NCBI GenBank assembly: GCA_963823495.1
Contig: CAWGLV010000001.1
Location: 744,001 to 808,000, forward strand
DNA length: 64,000 nucleotides
DNA from: DATDAH01 sp963823495
Lineage (GTDB): Bacteria; Actinomycetota; Acidimicrobiia; Acidimicrobiales; DATDAH01
Reading direction: 5' to 3'
Shown here in pieces: positions 24,921 to 33,224 of this stretch. The notes below the pieces were generated by a model. The model made no database searches. It was given only the letters and a program-made list of their open reading frames with translations, and was not told where the DNA came from. The translations under genes were made by a program, and so were the position numbers. The number at the start of each line of letters is the position of its first letter. Position 1 is the first letter of the stretch.

Positions 24921-25085
24921 GACTCGCCTCCTTGTTCTTCGGACACTTTCAGTACGCGCTCGTGGGTCCCGCCCGGCAAGGGGCGAAGGTCCCGCCGTGT
25001 GGCGACGTCTCGCCTGCGGTTGGATCGCCGGTCCTCTGCGCGAAGCGGCTCGAGGCACGCGGCCCGCGACCAGCTGCCATCGAGG

Positions 25086-25784
25086 TCACGATGTCGGGGC
25101 GGTCACCGTCCGGGCCTCGTCGTCGACCCGGCCGTCGAGCATGTGCACCACCCGGTCCGCCCGGGCGGCGACGTCCGGATCGTGGGTGACGACCAGCAGG
25201 GTGATCCCGGTGTCGCGCCGCAGGCCCTCGAGCAGGTCCATGATCCGGGTGCTGGTCGCCGAGTCGAGCCGGCCAGTGGGCTCGTCGGCGAGGAGCACGG
25301 CAGGATGGTTGGCGAGGGCGCGGGCGATCGCCACCCTTTGGCGCTCGCCGCCGCTCAGCTGAGGTGGGCGGGTGTCCGCCCGGTCGGCGAGGCCGACGAG
25401 GCGGAGTAGATCGGCGGACCGGGTCCGGCGGTCGCGTCGGCGGGGGGCGACACCGAACATCGGCGCCTCGACGTTCTCCCTGGCTGTGAGCCCGGGGAGC
25501 AGGTTGTCCAGCTGGAACACCAGCCCTACCTTCCGCGATCGGAAGCCGTTCAGGTCTTCCTGCTCGTCCAGGTCGTGGCCGGCCACGTGGAGGTCACCGT
25601 GGTCGGGCAGGTCGAGCGCGCCGATCAGATTCAGCAGCGTCGACTTGCCGCACCCCGAGGGGCCGACGATGGCCACGAACTCGCCCTGGTCGACGCGCAG
25701 GCTCACGCCGTCGAGGGCCCGGAGCCGTCCTTGCTCGAAGGTCTTCACCACGTCGATCACGTCGATGATCGGCCGGTCACTCAT
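25086..25784 (-). CDS. ABC transporter ATP-binding protein, MacB/LolD type
   Basis: 232 residues. Walker A GPSGCGKST, Q-loop VFQLDNLLPGLTARENV, signature LSGGERQRVAIARAL, Walker B VLLADEPTGRLDS and H-loop VVTHD are intact. Its ATG overlaps the permease stop by 8 nt. Together they form a mechanotransmission-type ABC complex of unknown cargo. Confidence 0.95.
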   Translation of the reverse strand: MSDRPIIDVIDVVKTFEQGRLRALDGVSLRVDQGEFVAIVGPSGCGKSTLLNLIGALDLPDHGDLHVAGHDLDEQEDLNGFRSRKVGLVFQLDNLLPGLTARENVEAPMFGVAPRRRDRRTRSADLLRLVGLADRADTRPPQLSGGERQRVAIARALANHPAVLLADEPTGRLDSATSTRIMDLLEGLRRDTGITLLVVTHDPDVAARADRVVHMLDGRVDDEARTVTAPTS

Positions 25785-26892
25785 AGCGCAGGGCCTCCAT
25801 CGGCGTCAGCCGGGTGGCCCTGAAGGCGGGGTAGGCGGCACCCAGCAGCGCGACCACCACGCCGACGAGGAGTGCCCGCACGAAGACGGTGGCCTCGTAG
25901 GCAGGCTCGAGGAACCCCTGCGCGGCCGGGGCGAGGAGCACCAGCCGGGTGACCCCGAGGCCGAGGGCGACGCCCACCACCGCCCCGAGGAAGCAGAGGA
26001 CGAGGGACTCGATCATGATCATGCGCATCACGCGGCCACCGCTCCAGCCCACGGCCCGCAGCACGCCGATCTCGCGTGTCCGCTCGAAGACCGACATGAT
26101 CATCGTGTTCATCACGCCGATGCCCCCGATCAGCACGGCCAGCAGCGAGATGGCGACATTGGCGGCGTCGATGAACTCGAAGCCCTGGTCGACCTGGTTG
26201 TAGTCACCGGCGCCGGTGATGGCCACGACACCGTCCACCTCGCGGGTGAGGTCGTCGATCACCTCACGGGGATCGGCGCCTTCGCTCACCGTCACGTAGA
26301 CCACGGTCACGGTGTCCGGCGTGCTCGTCATCTCCTGCACGGTCGCCAGCGGAGCGATCCCGCCCGAGTGCTCCCACAGCGACTCGGAGCGGTAGACGCC
26401 CACCACCTCGAGAGGGCGGTCCTGGATCTCGACGGTGTCGCCCACGCCGGCGTCGAGGTCGTTGGCGGCCCGCTCGCCGAGCAGGACCACATCGACGTCC
26501 TCCTCGGTGAACCCGCTCCCGGTGACGAGTTCGGGGGTCGCCGCGCCGAGATCCTCGGCCGAGGTCCCGTTGAGGAAGAAGAACGGGTTCGAGCCCACCC
26601 TGGTGATGTTGAACAGCACGCCTCGGGCGAGGCCGACGTCGGGGCGTTCGGCGATCTCGGCCACCTTGTCCTCGCTCAGGATGCTGAACGAGAGGTCGGC
26701 GGCGCCCTCCTGGGCCACCATGAAGTCGGCCCCGCCGGAGCGCACCAGGTCCGAGGCGGTGCCGCCCAAGCCGGCCGCGATCACCCCGAGCGCCACGACG
26801 GTGGCGATGCCGAGCGCGATGCCCGCCAAGGTCAGTCCTGCTCGTACCGGCTGACGCAGGAGGTTCTTCGTCACCATCCCGAGGAAGGTCAC
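25777..26892 (-). CDS. MacB-type ABC permease
   Basis: 371 residues. N-terminal TM helix (RQPVRAGLTLAGIALGIATVVALGVI), a ~190-residue extracytoplasmic MacB_PCD domain, then the FtsX C-terminal region with three TM helices and the family motif IGVMNTMIMSVFERTREIGVLRAVGW. GTG at 26892 is taken; the ATG five codons later is an alternative. Operon with the ATPase. No periplasmic-adaptor gene is present, as expected in a monoderm. Confidence 0.93.
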   Translation of the reverse strand: MTFLGMVTKNLLRQPVRAGLTLAGIALGIATVVALGVIAAGLGGTASDLVRSGGADFMVAQEGAADLSFSILSEDKVAEIAERPDVGLARGVLFNITRVGSNPFFFLNGTSAEDLGAATPELVTGSGFTEEDVDVVLLGERAANDLDAGVGDTVEIQDRPLEVVGVYRSESLWEHSGGIAPLATVQEMTSTPDTVTVVYVTVSEGADPREVIDDLTREVDGVVAITGAGDYNQVDQGFEFIDAANVAISLLAVLIGGIGVMNTMIMSVFERTREIGVLRAVGWSGGRVMRMIMIESLVLCFLGAVVGVALGLGVTRLVLLAPAAQGFLEPAYEATVFVRALLVGVVVALLGAAYPAFRATRLTPMEALRYE

Positions 26893-27051
26893 CCGGCGAC
26901 GGTACGGACATGCCCCGAGGTGCGACAGGGACCATCGGCCCTTCGTGTCAGCCGCCGGTGGCGAGGCGCAGCAGCTGCTCTGACCGCGCCCAGCGTGTGT
27001 CGGCCCGGCCCGGGCCGACGAGTAGGGCGCGACACCGTCAGATTGAGAGAG

Positions 27052-27124
27052 CGCCCTCGGCAGGATTCGAACCTGCGACACACGGTTTAGGAAACCGATG
27101 CTCTATCCCCTGAGCTACGAGGGC
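27052..27124 (-). tRNA. tRNA-Arg (CCT)
   Basis: 73-nt cloverleaf. The 7-bp acceptor pairs GCCCTCG with CGAGGGC, with a discriminator G. The D-arm is AGCTCAGGGGATAGAGCA, the anticodon loop TTCCTAA gives CCT, and the T-arm contains GGTTCGAATCC. No CCA is encoded. Its 5' end borders a set of short repeats related to the acceptor sequence and the start of the accessory region. Confidence 0.95.
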
Positions 27125-27169
27125 ACGAGGGCACGAGGGCCGAGGGCACGAGGGCCGAGGGCCGAGGCC
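27119..27169. repeat. Short G-rich repeats beside tRNA-Arg
   Basis: Six or seven units of CGAGGGC, alternating CACGAGGGC and CGAGGGC, run from the tRNA 5' end to 27169. The unit equals the tRNA acceptor strand. The last 23 bp (27147-27169) recur exactly at 33181-33203, and 16 bp recur at 28229-28244. Confidence 0.7.
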
Positions 27170-27181
27170 TTGCCGACCACA

Positions 27182-27529
27182 TCATCGCAGCGTGCGAAGC
27201 CGAAGCCCCCTGACCTTGTCGAAGTCGGATCGGTTCCGGGTGACAATGGACAGACGGTGCTCCAGTGCCGTCGCCGCGATCAGCGCATCCGGTAGCCGGA
27301 TCCCGGCGTCGCGGCGAACCCTTCCTCCCCGTTCGGCGATAGCCCGATCGATCACGATCTCTCGGAACGGTGCCAGCAGGGTGGACACGTTGTCCGTCGC
27401 CGACGAACCGGCGAAGAGCTCGGCCCTGGTGATCACGGAATAGTGCACACGGTGCTTTCCCGTGTCGAGGGCTGCGGCGCCTCGTAGGTGGTCCACGAAG
27501 ATGTCGGTGTCGATCAGGAGGTCAGCCAC
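27182..27529 (-). CDS. PIN-domain toxin (VapC-like), module 1
   Basis: 115-residue putative ribonuclease toxin. Acidic residues of the PIN active site: D in LLIDTDIFVDHL, E in ITRAELFAG, and D in LPDALIAATAL with D in RNRSDF. GTG at 27529 overlaps the antitoxin stop by 8 nt. It is the first protein gene after the tRNA. Confidence 0.9.
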   Translation of the reverse strand: MADLLIDTDIFVDHLRGAAALDTGKHRVHYSVITRAELFAGSSATDNVSTLLAPFREIVIDRAIAERGGRVRRDAGIRLPDALIAATALEHRLSIVTRNRSDFDKVRGLRLRTLR

Positions 27530-27743
27530 GGTCCCACTCGTCACGCGACGGGACGGTGATCTCGGGCTCGGATCCGAACGTCGAGGCGAGCGCGGGTGCG
27601 GGATCGTGGACCTTGCGCTCGAGGTAGTCGTCGAGCGCACGGCGGACCACCTCGGCCAGCGTGACCCCTTCGACGGCGACGATCACATCGATGCGGTCCC
27701 GCTGCTCCTCAGTGAGGTAGATCTGCGTCCTGGTTGCTGACAT
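27522..27743 (-). CDS. Ribbon-helix-helix antitoxin, module 1
   Basis: 73 residues. The N-terminal RHH/CopG fold is TRTQIYLTEEQRDRIDVIVAVEGVTLAEVVRRALDDYL; the C-terminal tail would wrap the toxin. It is upstream of and overlaps vapC. Two direct repeats TACAGCACAA lie across its start and promoter, likely the autoregulatory operator. Confidence 0.88.
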   Translation of the reverse strand: MSATRTQIYLTEEQRDRIDVIVAVEGVTLAEVVRRALDDYLERKVHDPAPALASTFGSEPEITVPSRDEWDRG

Positions 27744-27764
27744 ACAGCACAATATACAGCACAA
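27743..27764. promoter_or_regulatory. Direct-repeat operator of toxin-antitoxin module 1
   Basis: TACAGCACAA at 27743-27752 and again at 27755-27764, a 12-bp period suiting tandem RHH dimers. A TATATT -10-like box lies between them on the minus strand. Confidence 0.5.
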
Positions 27765-27802
27765 AATGAGACGACTGTCACTAGGGCTCCTTACGGTCGG
27801 GC

Positions 27803-28138
27803 ATGACCAACCCGACACCTCGAAAGCGCATAGCGGGCGAGTCGCTCAGGCTGTTGGAGCGAGCCGAGCGACACGTCCGAATCGAGCCTGACCCGCACGG
27901 CCTTCGGATCAGCGCTGATCTACCGCCCAAGCTCGCCCCGGCCTTCAACCGAGCCGTGATGCGGGTCGAGGCCGAAGTCCTCCGTGAGTGCGCCGATGCG
28001 TGCTCGGCGGACCCGTCGGCGCCGCTGCCGACGGCCGAGTGGATGCATGGCTACGCCATCGTCCAGCTCCTACGACGCATCGCCTACCAGACCGACGATC
28101 CTCCCGAGCTCGGGTCCGATGGTCAGCTCAAACCCTGA
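27803..28138 (+). CDS. Hypothetical protein
   Basis: 111 residues, no family recognised and no signal or membrane segment. The N-terminus is basic (TNPTPRKRIAGESLRLLERAERH), followed by a predicted strand pair and two helices (LAPAFNRAVMRVEAEVLRECADAC; WMHGYAIVQLLRRIAYQTDD). ATG at 27803 lies 60 bp from the divergent antitoxin. Codon use matches real genes here. It may be cargo of the accessory region. Confidence 0.6.
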   Translation: MTNPTPRKRIAGESLRLLERAERHVRIEPDPHGLRISADLPPKLAPAFNRAVMRVEAEVLRECADACSADPSAPLPTAEWMHGYAIVQLLRRIAYQTDDPPELGSDGQLKP

Positions 28139-28194
28139 GGCGCTCGTCGTCGACGCGTTCCAAGATCCGCGGTTCCGCGTTCCAAGCCCTGGCC

Positions 28195-28237
28195 GCGATC
28201 CCAGTCCCGGATAGTTGTCTACCGGCCCCACGAGGGC
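28195..28237. repeat. 43-bp imperfect direct repeat, copy 1
   Basis: Begins GCGATCCCAGT; after 8 variable bases it continues with 24 bp identical to copy 2 at 33139-33181, ending CACGAGGGC. The two copies flank about 4.9 kb. Confidence 0.75.
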
Positions 28238-28479
28238 CGAGGGCGGGACCGGAAGGAATCGTGGCAGACAACCCCGGTGACAGACCCCAGGATGGCGGGT
28301 GGGGGAGGGGATGCGGCCGATCCTGGCCCTGATGACTCCGTCGTAGCGGGGCCGTGGGCGGCTGCATCTGTCCAGGCGCGTGAAGAGGCCCAGTGGGGAG
28401 GGGATCGACCGTGCGCCTATGCGGCGAGCAGGTCGGGTGATCGGCCCGAGCGGGCCTGGTGCTCGAGGATGGTCAGCGA

Positions 28480-28590
28480 GTTGACCATCACTGGTGAGCT
28501 GGTGGCCCGAGCCCGTGATGAGGGGGTGGCGTTGACCGGCGATGGTGGGTTGTCGACCGAGCTGATGCTCGGCGCCCGCCGAGGGCGTAG
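28480..28590 (+). pseudogene. IS256-family transposase fragment (N-terminal)
   Basis: The frame reads ELTITGELVARARDEGVALTGDGGL, matching the N-terminal part of IS256/MULE-type transposases, then leaves homology. Confidence 0.55.
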
Positions 28591-28691
28591 CCGAGCAGGT
28601 TGACGGTCTGGCCCGCCGGGCCCACTCTGATCGGCGGCTTAGTGGCAGAAGGGTGCCCGAGTCAGGCGAGAGGCCGGGGCCAAGGAGGATC

Positions 28692-28977
28692 ATGACCATG
28701 ACAGAGCGTTCGAGTGAGGAGCCGTTGAGTCCGGCGTCGTTGGTGCCCGCTTCGGGAGACCCGGTGTCGATGGACGCGTGGGCTGCGCAGCGTCCTGCAA
28801 CGGGGTCTGGAGGTCGAGATGACCGAGCACCTCGGCTATGAGCCCCATGCGGTTGAGGGTAGGGGAACCGGGAACTCCAGGAACGGGACCTCCCCCAAGA
28901 CGGTGATGACCGAGATCGGGGCGGTCGACCTGGCGGTGCCCCGCGACCGGGCCGGGACCTTCGAACCGGCCGGCGAC
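28692..28977 (+). pseudogene. IS256-family transposase remnant with internal deletion and frameshift
   Basis: Starts ATG 28692 after AAGGAGG (TMTERSSEEPLSPASLV). Around 28790 it changes frame and jumps to VLQRGLEVEMTEHLGYE, then GNSRNGTSPKTVMTEIGAVDL and VPRDRAGTFEP, conserved blocks of IS256 transposases. The catalytic DDE region is missing after ~28977. Confidence 0.8.
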
Positions 28978-29120
28978 GGCGGTGATGCGGGTTCGGTAGT
29001 TGGTGGCCGGGGCCTCATCGGTGCCACGCCGTGCGCGGCGGCGGGGTCAGGGGCCGCGCCGAGCGCGACGACCGCGAGCAGTGCGGCGAGGAGGACCCGA
29101 CGGGTCGCGCCGCTGCCTGC
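28978..29120 (-). pseudogene. 5' remnant of an exported-protein gene cut by the IS256 fragment
   Basis: On the minus strand a clear signal peptide (RRVLLAALLAVVALGAAPDPAAAHGV) is followed, one frame away, by GTDEAPATNYRTRITAVAGRFEG, and then the IS remnant. The TNYRTRI block is a conserved feature, as I recall it, of actinobacterial exported proteins found beside copper/YtkA-type genes. A start codon is not evident, and one base is missing near 29025. Confidence 0.55.
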
Positions 29121-29697
29121 TGCCGTCGTCGCCGGACGATCAGGCCGCCACCGACGAACAACGCGACCACGACGACGACCGCGACAGCGACCGCCGCCGC
29201 CGACGAGCCCTCCTCCTCCGCCTCCGCCTCCGACTCGGTGTCGGTGGCCTGCGCCTCGGTGACCTCGGTGGGGACCGCGGTGGTGGTCGTGCCGGGAGCA
29301 CTGGTGGTCGTGGTCGTCGGTGCGACCAGTCGGCGCACCTCGAGGGTGCCCACCGGCGTGACGGACGTGAAGCGGACGGTCCACCGGCCGGGCTCGTTGA
29401 AGGCGACCGTGCCCTCGTACCGGCCGTCTTCGTCGACGGCCCGAGGGTCAAAGGCGTCTGCGCCTCGCCGCTCGGGCTGACCGCGGTGGCCGTGACGGTG
29501 GCGTCGAGCGCGGCGTGACCGTCGTTCGCCCAGACGAGACGGACGACGTAGGTGGTGGCGTCAGGCCCTTCAGCGTTCTGGGACTCGACGGTCAGCACCC
29601 CCTCACCCTCGTGGGCTGCAGATGGAACGGCCGCGGCGAGAAGGACGAGCAGCACGGTAAGCGCGCCGGCGGCCAGACGGGAGAGCGGGTTGGTCAT
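29015..29697 (-). pseudogene. Frameshifted exported protein with C-terminal anchor (YtkA/CopC-like)
   Basis: From ATG 29697: signal peptide (GALTVLLVLLAAAVPSAAHEGEG), then a beta-domain VESQNAEGPDATTYVVRLVWANDGHAALDATVTATAVSPSGEAQ. Near 29462 the frame changes and continues DAFDPRAVDEDGRYEGTVAFNEPGRWTVRFTSVTPVGTLEV, a Thr-rich linker, an acidic patch and a TM helix (AVAVAVVVVVALFVGGGLIV) with basic stop-transfer. One missing base breaks the gene. A metal-handling or sensory role is possible. Confidence 0.7.
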
Positions 29698-29851
29698 CGC
29701 AGTGGTACCTCGAAATCGTGGGTGGTCGGTTCGCCGGCTTGCTCGGCCGGCGGTACTCCCGACTCGATCTCGACTCCATGGGCTTCGCCAATGAGCAGCC
29801 CTAGGAAGCGGTGTGCGCCGTTCCGCACCTGCGGCGACCCACACTGGGCCG

Positions 29852-31159
29852 GTGAGCGCCGGCCATTCCCACAGCCACGGGACGGTCCCGGATCCGTCCT
29901 CGGCGCGGGCCCGGCGGATCACCGCGATCGTCGCCGGGGTCATCGCCGTGCTGTCGGTGGCTCTGGTCGTGGTTCTCTGGCCCGGCGAGGTCGAGGAGGC
30001 CGTGGGCTATGACCCCTTCGCCATCGACCTCTACGACGCCGAGATCACCGACGCTCGGGAGACCGAATGCCAAGGCGGGCCGGTCGAGGGACCGGTCGAG
30101 GTCGAGATCCGCTGTGCGACCCTCGAGCTGACGCTGCGGAACGGCCCCGACGAGGGCGACACGGCCACCCTCAACTACGTGGAGGGGCCGGGCTCGGCGG
30201 CGTTGGAGGTCGGGGACCAGATCGTGGTGGGCCTGTCGCCGGATGCCGCGCCGGAGTTCCGGTACTACTTCGCCGACTTCCAGCGGACGAGCCCGATGCT
30301 CGTGCTGCTGGTCTTCTTCGTGGCCGCCGTCCTCATGCTCGGTCGCTTCGGCGGGCTGCGGGCGCTGTTGGGGGCCGGGGCGAGCCTCGTGGTGATCGTG
30401 GTCTTCCTGGTCCCCGCCCTCCTGGAGGGGACCAGCCCGGTGGTCGTCGCGCTGGTGGGGGCCGGGCTCATCGCCGTGCTCGCGCTCTACCTGACCCACG
30501 GCGTCAACCACCGGACCAACGTGGCCTTCCTGGGGACGATGGCCAGTCTCGCCCTCACCGCCCTGCTGGCGGCGATCTTCGTGGCCGCCACCCACCTCAC
30601 CGGTCTGGTGGACGAGACCGTCAGCTTCCTGCAGCTGGGCAGCGCCGAGATAGACGTGACGGGCCTGTTGTTGGCCGGCATCGTGATCGGCGCGCTGGGG
30701 GTGATCGATGACGTGACCGTCACGCAGGTGTCGGCCGTGTGGGAGCTGCACGCCACCGACCCCCACGCCTCGGCCCGGCAGCTTTACCGGTCGGCGATCA
30801 CCATCGGCCGGGACCACATCGCCTCGACGGTGAACACGCTGGTGCTGGCCTACGTCGGCGCGTCGCTGCCGCTCCTGCTGCTGTTCCAGCAGGGCCAGCA
30901 GCCGCTGAACCGGATCCTCACCGGCGAGGCCATCGCCACCGAGATCGTCCGGGCCCTGGTCGGCTCCATCGGCCTCATCGCCTCGGTCCCCATCACCACC
31001 GCTCTGGCCGTCGCCGTCGTCGGCGCCCGCCGGGGCGAGTCGACCGACAACCCGGCCGGGGAGCCCCCCGTCGAGACGACGCCGGAGCCCGAACCGGACC
31101 CCGAGCCTCCGAAGCCCGCCGCTTGGGACGACTTCGGCCCAGAAGAACGCGACTTCTGA
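29852..31159 (+). CDS. YibE/F-family membrane protein
   Basis: 435 residues. N-terminal cytosolic segment with His-rich GHSHSHG, TM1, a ~110-residue extracytoplasmic domain (VEIRCATLELTLRNGPDEG), then seven or so TM helices containing YLTHGVNHRTNVAFLGT and IVIGALGVIDDVTVTQVSAVWEL, the conserved core of PF07907. The tail is Pro/Glu-rich. GTG at 29852 is preferred since CACACT lies 6 nt upstream. Function of the family is not established; transport is assumed. Directly followed by an IS end. Confidence 0.88.
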   Translation: MSAGHSHSHGTVPDPSSARARRITAIVAGVIAVLSVALVVVLWPGEVEEAVGYDPFAIDLYDAEITDARETECQGGPVEGPVEVEIRCATLELTLRNGPDEGDTATLNYVEGPGSAALEVGDQIVVGLSPDAAPEFRYYFADFQRTSPMLVLLVFFVAAVLMLGRFGGLRALLGAGASLVVIVVFLVPALLEGTSPVVVALVGAGLIAVLALYLTHGVNHRTNVAFLGTMASLALTALLAAIFVAATHLTGLVDETVSFLQLGSAEIDVTGLLLAGIVIGALGVIDDVTVTQVSAVWELHATDPHASARQLYRSAITIGRDHIASTVNTLVLAYVGASLPLLLLFQQGQQPLNRILTGEAIATEIVRALVGSIGLIASVPITTALAVAVVGARRGESTDNPAGEPPVETTPEPEPDPEPPKPAAWDDFGPEERDF

Positions 31160-31160
31160 C

Positions 31161-32316
31161 CTGTGGGTGCCCGAAGCTCGTCGGTGGGCGGTCCGGGGTC
31201 GAATGTAGGGCTGGCGGGTGTCGTTGAAGGGTTGCAGGGACCCGGGGGGCGTGCCGTGGCCTACTTGGGCGTGCGCCTGGCCGGTTGTCGGGGCGGGGGT
31301 CAGGCCGCTTGGCGGTATTCGTTGATGAGGCCGCCGCACACGGCCCGCTTCTGGATGGCTCGGTCCGGGTCGAACACCGCGACCTCGGCCGCCTCGGGCG
31401 GCGTGTTGTGGAGGCTGCGGTGGGGTCGGTGTCGGTTGTAGTGCTCGACGTACTCGCTCAGGAGGGCGTGGAGTTGGCGCTGGTTCCAGATCAGGGTCCG
31501 GTCCAGTAGCTCGCGGCGGATGGTGCCCACCCAGCGCTCGGCATACGCGTTGGCGACCGGGGCCCTCACCGGGATCCGGATCACCTCTGCGCCTTCGGCG
31601 GCGAAGACCTGGTCGAAGCTGGCAGTGAACTGGCCGGCACCGTCACGGATCACGAACCGCACCGGTCTCTGGAGGGTCATGGTGAGGTTGCGGGCGGCTT
31701 GGGTGGTCCAGGGGCCGGTGGGGTTGGGGGTGATGCCGGCGAGGTGGACCCGGCGGGTGTCGAGCTCGATGAAGAACAGGACATGGAGCCGGCGCAGCCC
31801 AACGGTGTCCACACAGAAGAAGTCACAGGCCACGAGCCCGGCGGCCTGGCTGGCCAGGAACGCCCGCCAGGTGTCAGCGGCCCGGCCGGGGGACGGGTCG
31901 ATCCCGGCTCGTTTGAGGATGGCCCACACCGTGGAGGCGCCGACGGTGATGCCGAGGCGGGCGAGTTCACCGTGGATCCGCCGGTACCCCCAGCCAGGGT
32001 TCTCGCCGGCGAGGCGAAGGACCAGCGCCCGGGTGGTGGGGGCCGTGGGCGGCCGCCCGGGGCGGCGGTGGGGGTGGGTCCAGTGGCGGGCCACCAGCCG
32101 CCGGTGCCACCCCAGGATCGTGGCCGGACGCACCACCAACACCCCCCACTGATCCCGGCGCAGCGCGGCGAACAGGCCGGCCAGCAGACCCCGATCCATG
32201 GGGGTGAACCGGGGCCGTGGCGTCTGACGGGACAGGACCGCGACCTGGTGGCGCAACACCAGGATCTCGGCGTCCTTGGACCGATCACACCGGCCCCGCA
32301 GCACCAACAGATCCAC
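31161..32316 (-). mobile_element. Integrase-core insertion sequence (IS481-like)
   Basis: The left boundary is taken at 31161, immediately after the yibE/F stop, because about 100 bp from there recur as a diverged copy at 37356-37455. The right boundary is beyond the transposase start at 32316 and not delimited; no convincing terminal inverted repeat or target duplication was found. Confidence 0.7.
31300..32316 (-). CDS. Integrase-core (DDE) transposase
   Basis: 338 residues from GTG 32316. N-terminal helix-turn-helix region (DAEILVLRHQVAVLSRQ; GWGYRRIHGELARLGITVGASTVWAILKRAGIDPSP). The rve core carries the acidic triad in ACDFFCVDTVG, FVIRDGAGQF and NAYAERWVGTIRRE. The C-terminal YVEHYNRHRPHRSLHNTPP is typical of IS481/IS3-like integrases. 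A second frame upstream (IGAVTRTAYRLLRL) may be its original N-terminus, implying a small frameshift near 32320. Confidence 0.88.
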   Translation of the reverse strand: MDLLVLRGRCDRSKDAEILVLRHQVAVLSRQTPRPRFTPMDRGLLAGLFAALRRDQWGVLVVRPATILGWHRRLVARHWTHPHRRPGRPPTAPTTRALVLRLAGENPGWGYRRIHGELARLGITVGASTVWAILKRAGIDPSPGRAADTWRAFLASQAAGLVACDFFCVDTVGLRRLHVLFFIELDTRRVHLAGITPNPTGPWTTQAARNLTMTLQRPVRFVIRDGAGQFTASFDQVFAAEGAEVIRIPVRAPVANAYAERWVGTIRRELLDRTLIWNQRQLHALLSEYVEHYNRHRPHRSLHNTPPEAAEVAVFDPDRAIQKRAVCGGLINEYRQAA

Positions 32317-32450
32317 GTCAGACGGAGCAGGCGGTAGGCGGTTCGGGTCACGGCGCCGATCATCCCAACTCCGGCTCGTGGACAGGGCGGCAGTCCGCCC
32401 CCGGGGCGCTGACGGTCGGGACAGGTGGTCTCGAAGGGCGACTATCGAAA

Positions 32451-32885
32451 TCAAGGTCTGGTGAGCGTCTCCAGGCGGAGACCGGGGACCCCGTGGAAGA
32501 TGCCGTCGTTGGACACCAGAGGAAGGCCGAGACGTAACGCGACCGAAGCGATCCACCTGTCAGCGTCGTGATCGCGCTGGCCCAGGGCATGACCGATCCG
32601 CACGCAGTCCGAGCGGAGTTGTGCGTAGATGGCCACAAGCTCCGGGCCGCTGTGCACCACCTCGGCCCGGTCGAGGCGGGCTTGGAGTTTCAGCATCCGA
32701 GCCGGACCCCAACCGCGGTGCAGTGCCCCGAATCGCAGCTCGGCCACGGTCTGGAACGAGATGAACGCGGGTCGTCCCAGGATGATCGGCTCGTAGGCCT
32801 CAGCGATCTTGGAGCCGGGCACCAACTCGGCGCCGTAGACGTCGGTGTCGATGACGATCGGGCCACGGGCCCGACCCGGACTCAC
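32451..32885 (-). CDS. PIN-domain toxin (VapC-like), module 2
   Basis: 144 residues. Acidic PIN motifs: D in IVIDTDVYGAEL, E in FQTVAELRFGAL, D in HDADRWIASVAL and D in LVSNDGIF. GTG at 32885 overlaps the stop of the small upstream gene (GTGA). It lies just right of the IS, which may have inserted beside it. Confidence 0.88.
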   Translation of the reverse strand: MSPGRARGPIVIDTDVYGAELVPGSKIAEAYEPIILGRPAFISFQTVAELRFGALHRGWGPARMLKLQARLDRAEVVHSGPELVAIYAQLRSDCVRIGHALGQRDHDADRWIASVALRLGLPLVSNDGIFHGVPGLRLETLTRP

Positions 32886-33043
32886 GCCTCCAGCGCTTTG
32901 AGGAAGGCGTCACCTTCCTCGACGGTGAGGTCCTCGATGACCATCTCGTCGTGGGAGGGCATCGGCCGGGCGCGCTGCAACAACTCCTCGACAGTCAACT
33001 CGAGGCAATCACCCTCATGGTGCTTCGCCGGATCGCTCGACAT
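32882..33043 (-). CDS. Small antitoxin-like protein, module 2
   Basis: 53 residues, acidic, no recognised DNA-binding fold (ELTVEELLQRARPMPSHDEMVIEDLTVEEGDAFLKAL). Position, size and 4-nt overlap with the PIN gene identify it as the probable antitoxin. ATG at 33043 has GGGGGTGAG upstream. Confidence 0.7.
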   Translation of the reverse strand: MSSDPAKHHEGDCLELTVEELLQRARPMPSHDEMVIEDLTVEEGDAFLKALEA

Positions 33044-33138
33044 CTCACCCCCAAAACTACCTGACCCCCTCACGCACTGGTCGGGAATCCGGGGATGGCA
33101 CGTTCCCGATTCGGCGGAATCCGTTCCCGACCCTCACA

Positions 33139-33181
33139 GCGATCCCAGTGTTGGCGGGTTGTCTACCGGCCCCACGAGGGC
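33139..33181. repeat. 43-bp imperfect direct repeat, copy 2
   Basis: Same start (GCGATCCCAGT) and same 24-bp end as copy 1. It runs directly into G-rich CACGAGGGC/CGAGGGC units to 33203, matching the tRNA-adjacent repeats over 23 bp. Confidence 0.75.
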
Positions 33182-33224
33182 ACGAGGGCCGAGGGCCGAG
33201 GCCGTCGATCCAGTGAACCAGCGA

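Larger units (their letters stand above)
28139..28691. other. Non-coding stretch with repeat copy and IS256 fragment
   Basis: No intact gene. It contains one copy of the 43-bp repeat (28195-28237), one copy of the G-rich unit, and a short IS256-type transposase fragment (28480-28590). Confidence 0.6.

Noticed and set aside
24921..25085. HAIR/CIRCE heat-shock operator before hsp20
   Set aside because: No CTTGAGT-N7-ACTCAAG or CIRCE-type palindrome is present.
27119..27169. CRISPR-like array next to tRNA-Arg
   Set aside because: Units are 7-9 bp, contiguous, with no spacers and no cas genes.
28819..29262. A complete 147-codon gene on the plus strand
   Set aside because: Only the first ~50 codons match an IS256 transposase; the rest is antisense to exported-protein remnants.
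31161..32460. Terminal inverted repeats and target duplication of the IS
   Set aside because: Tried to match the left end with sequence around 32,380-32,460; only trivial similarity (TGT) found.
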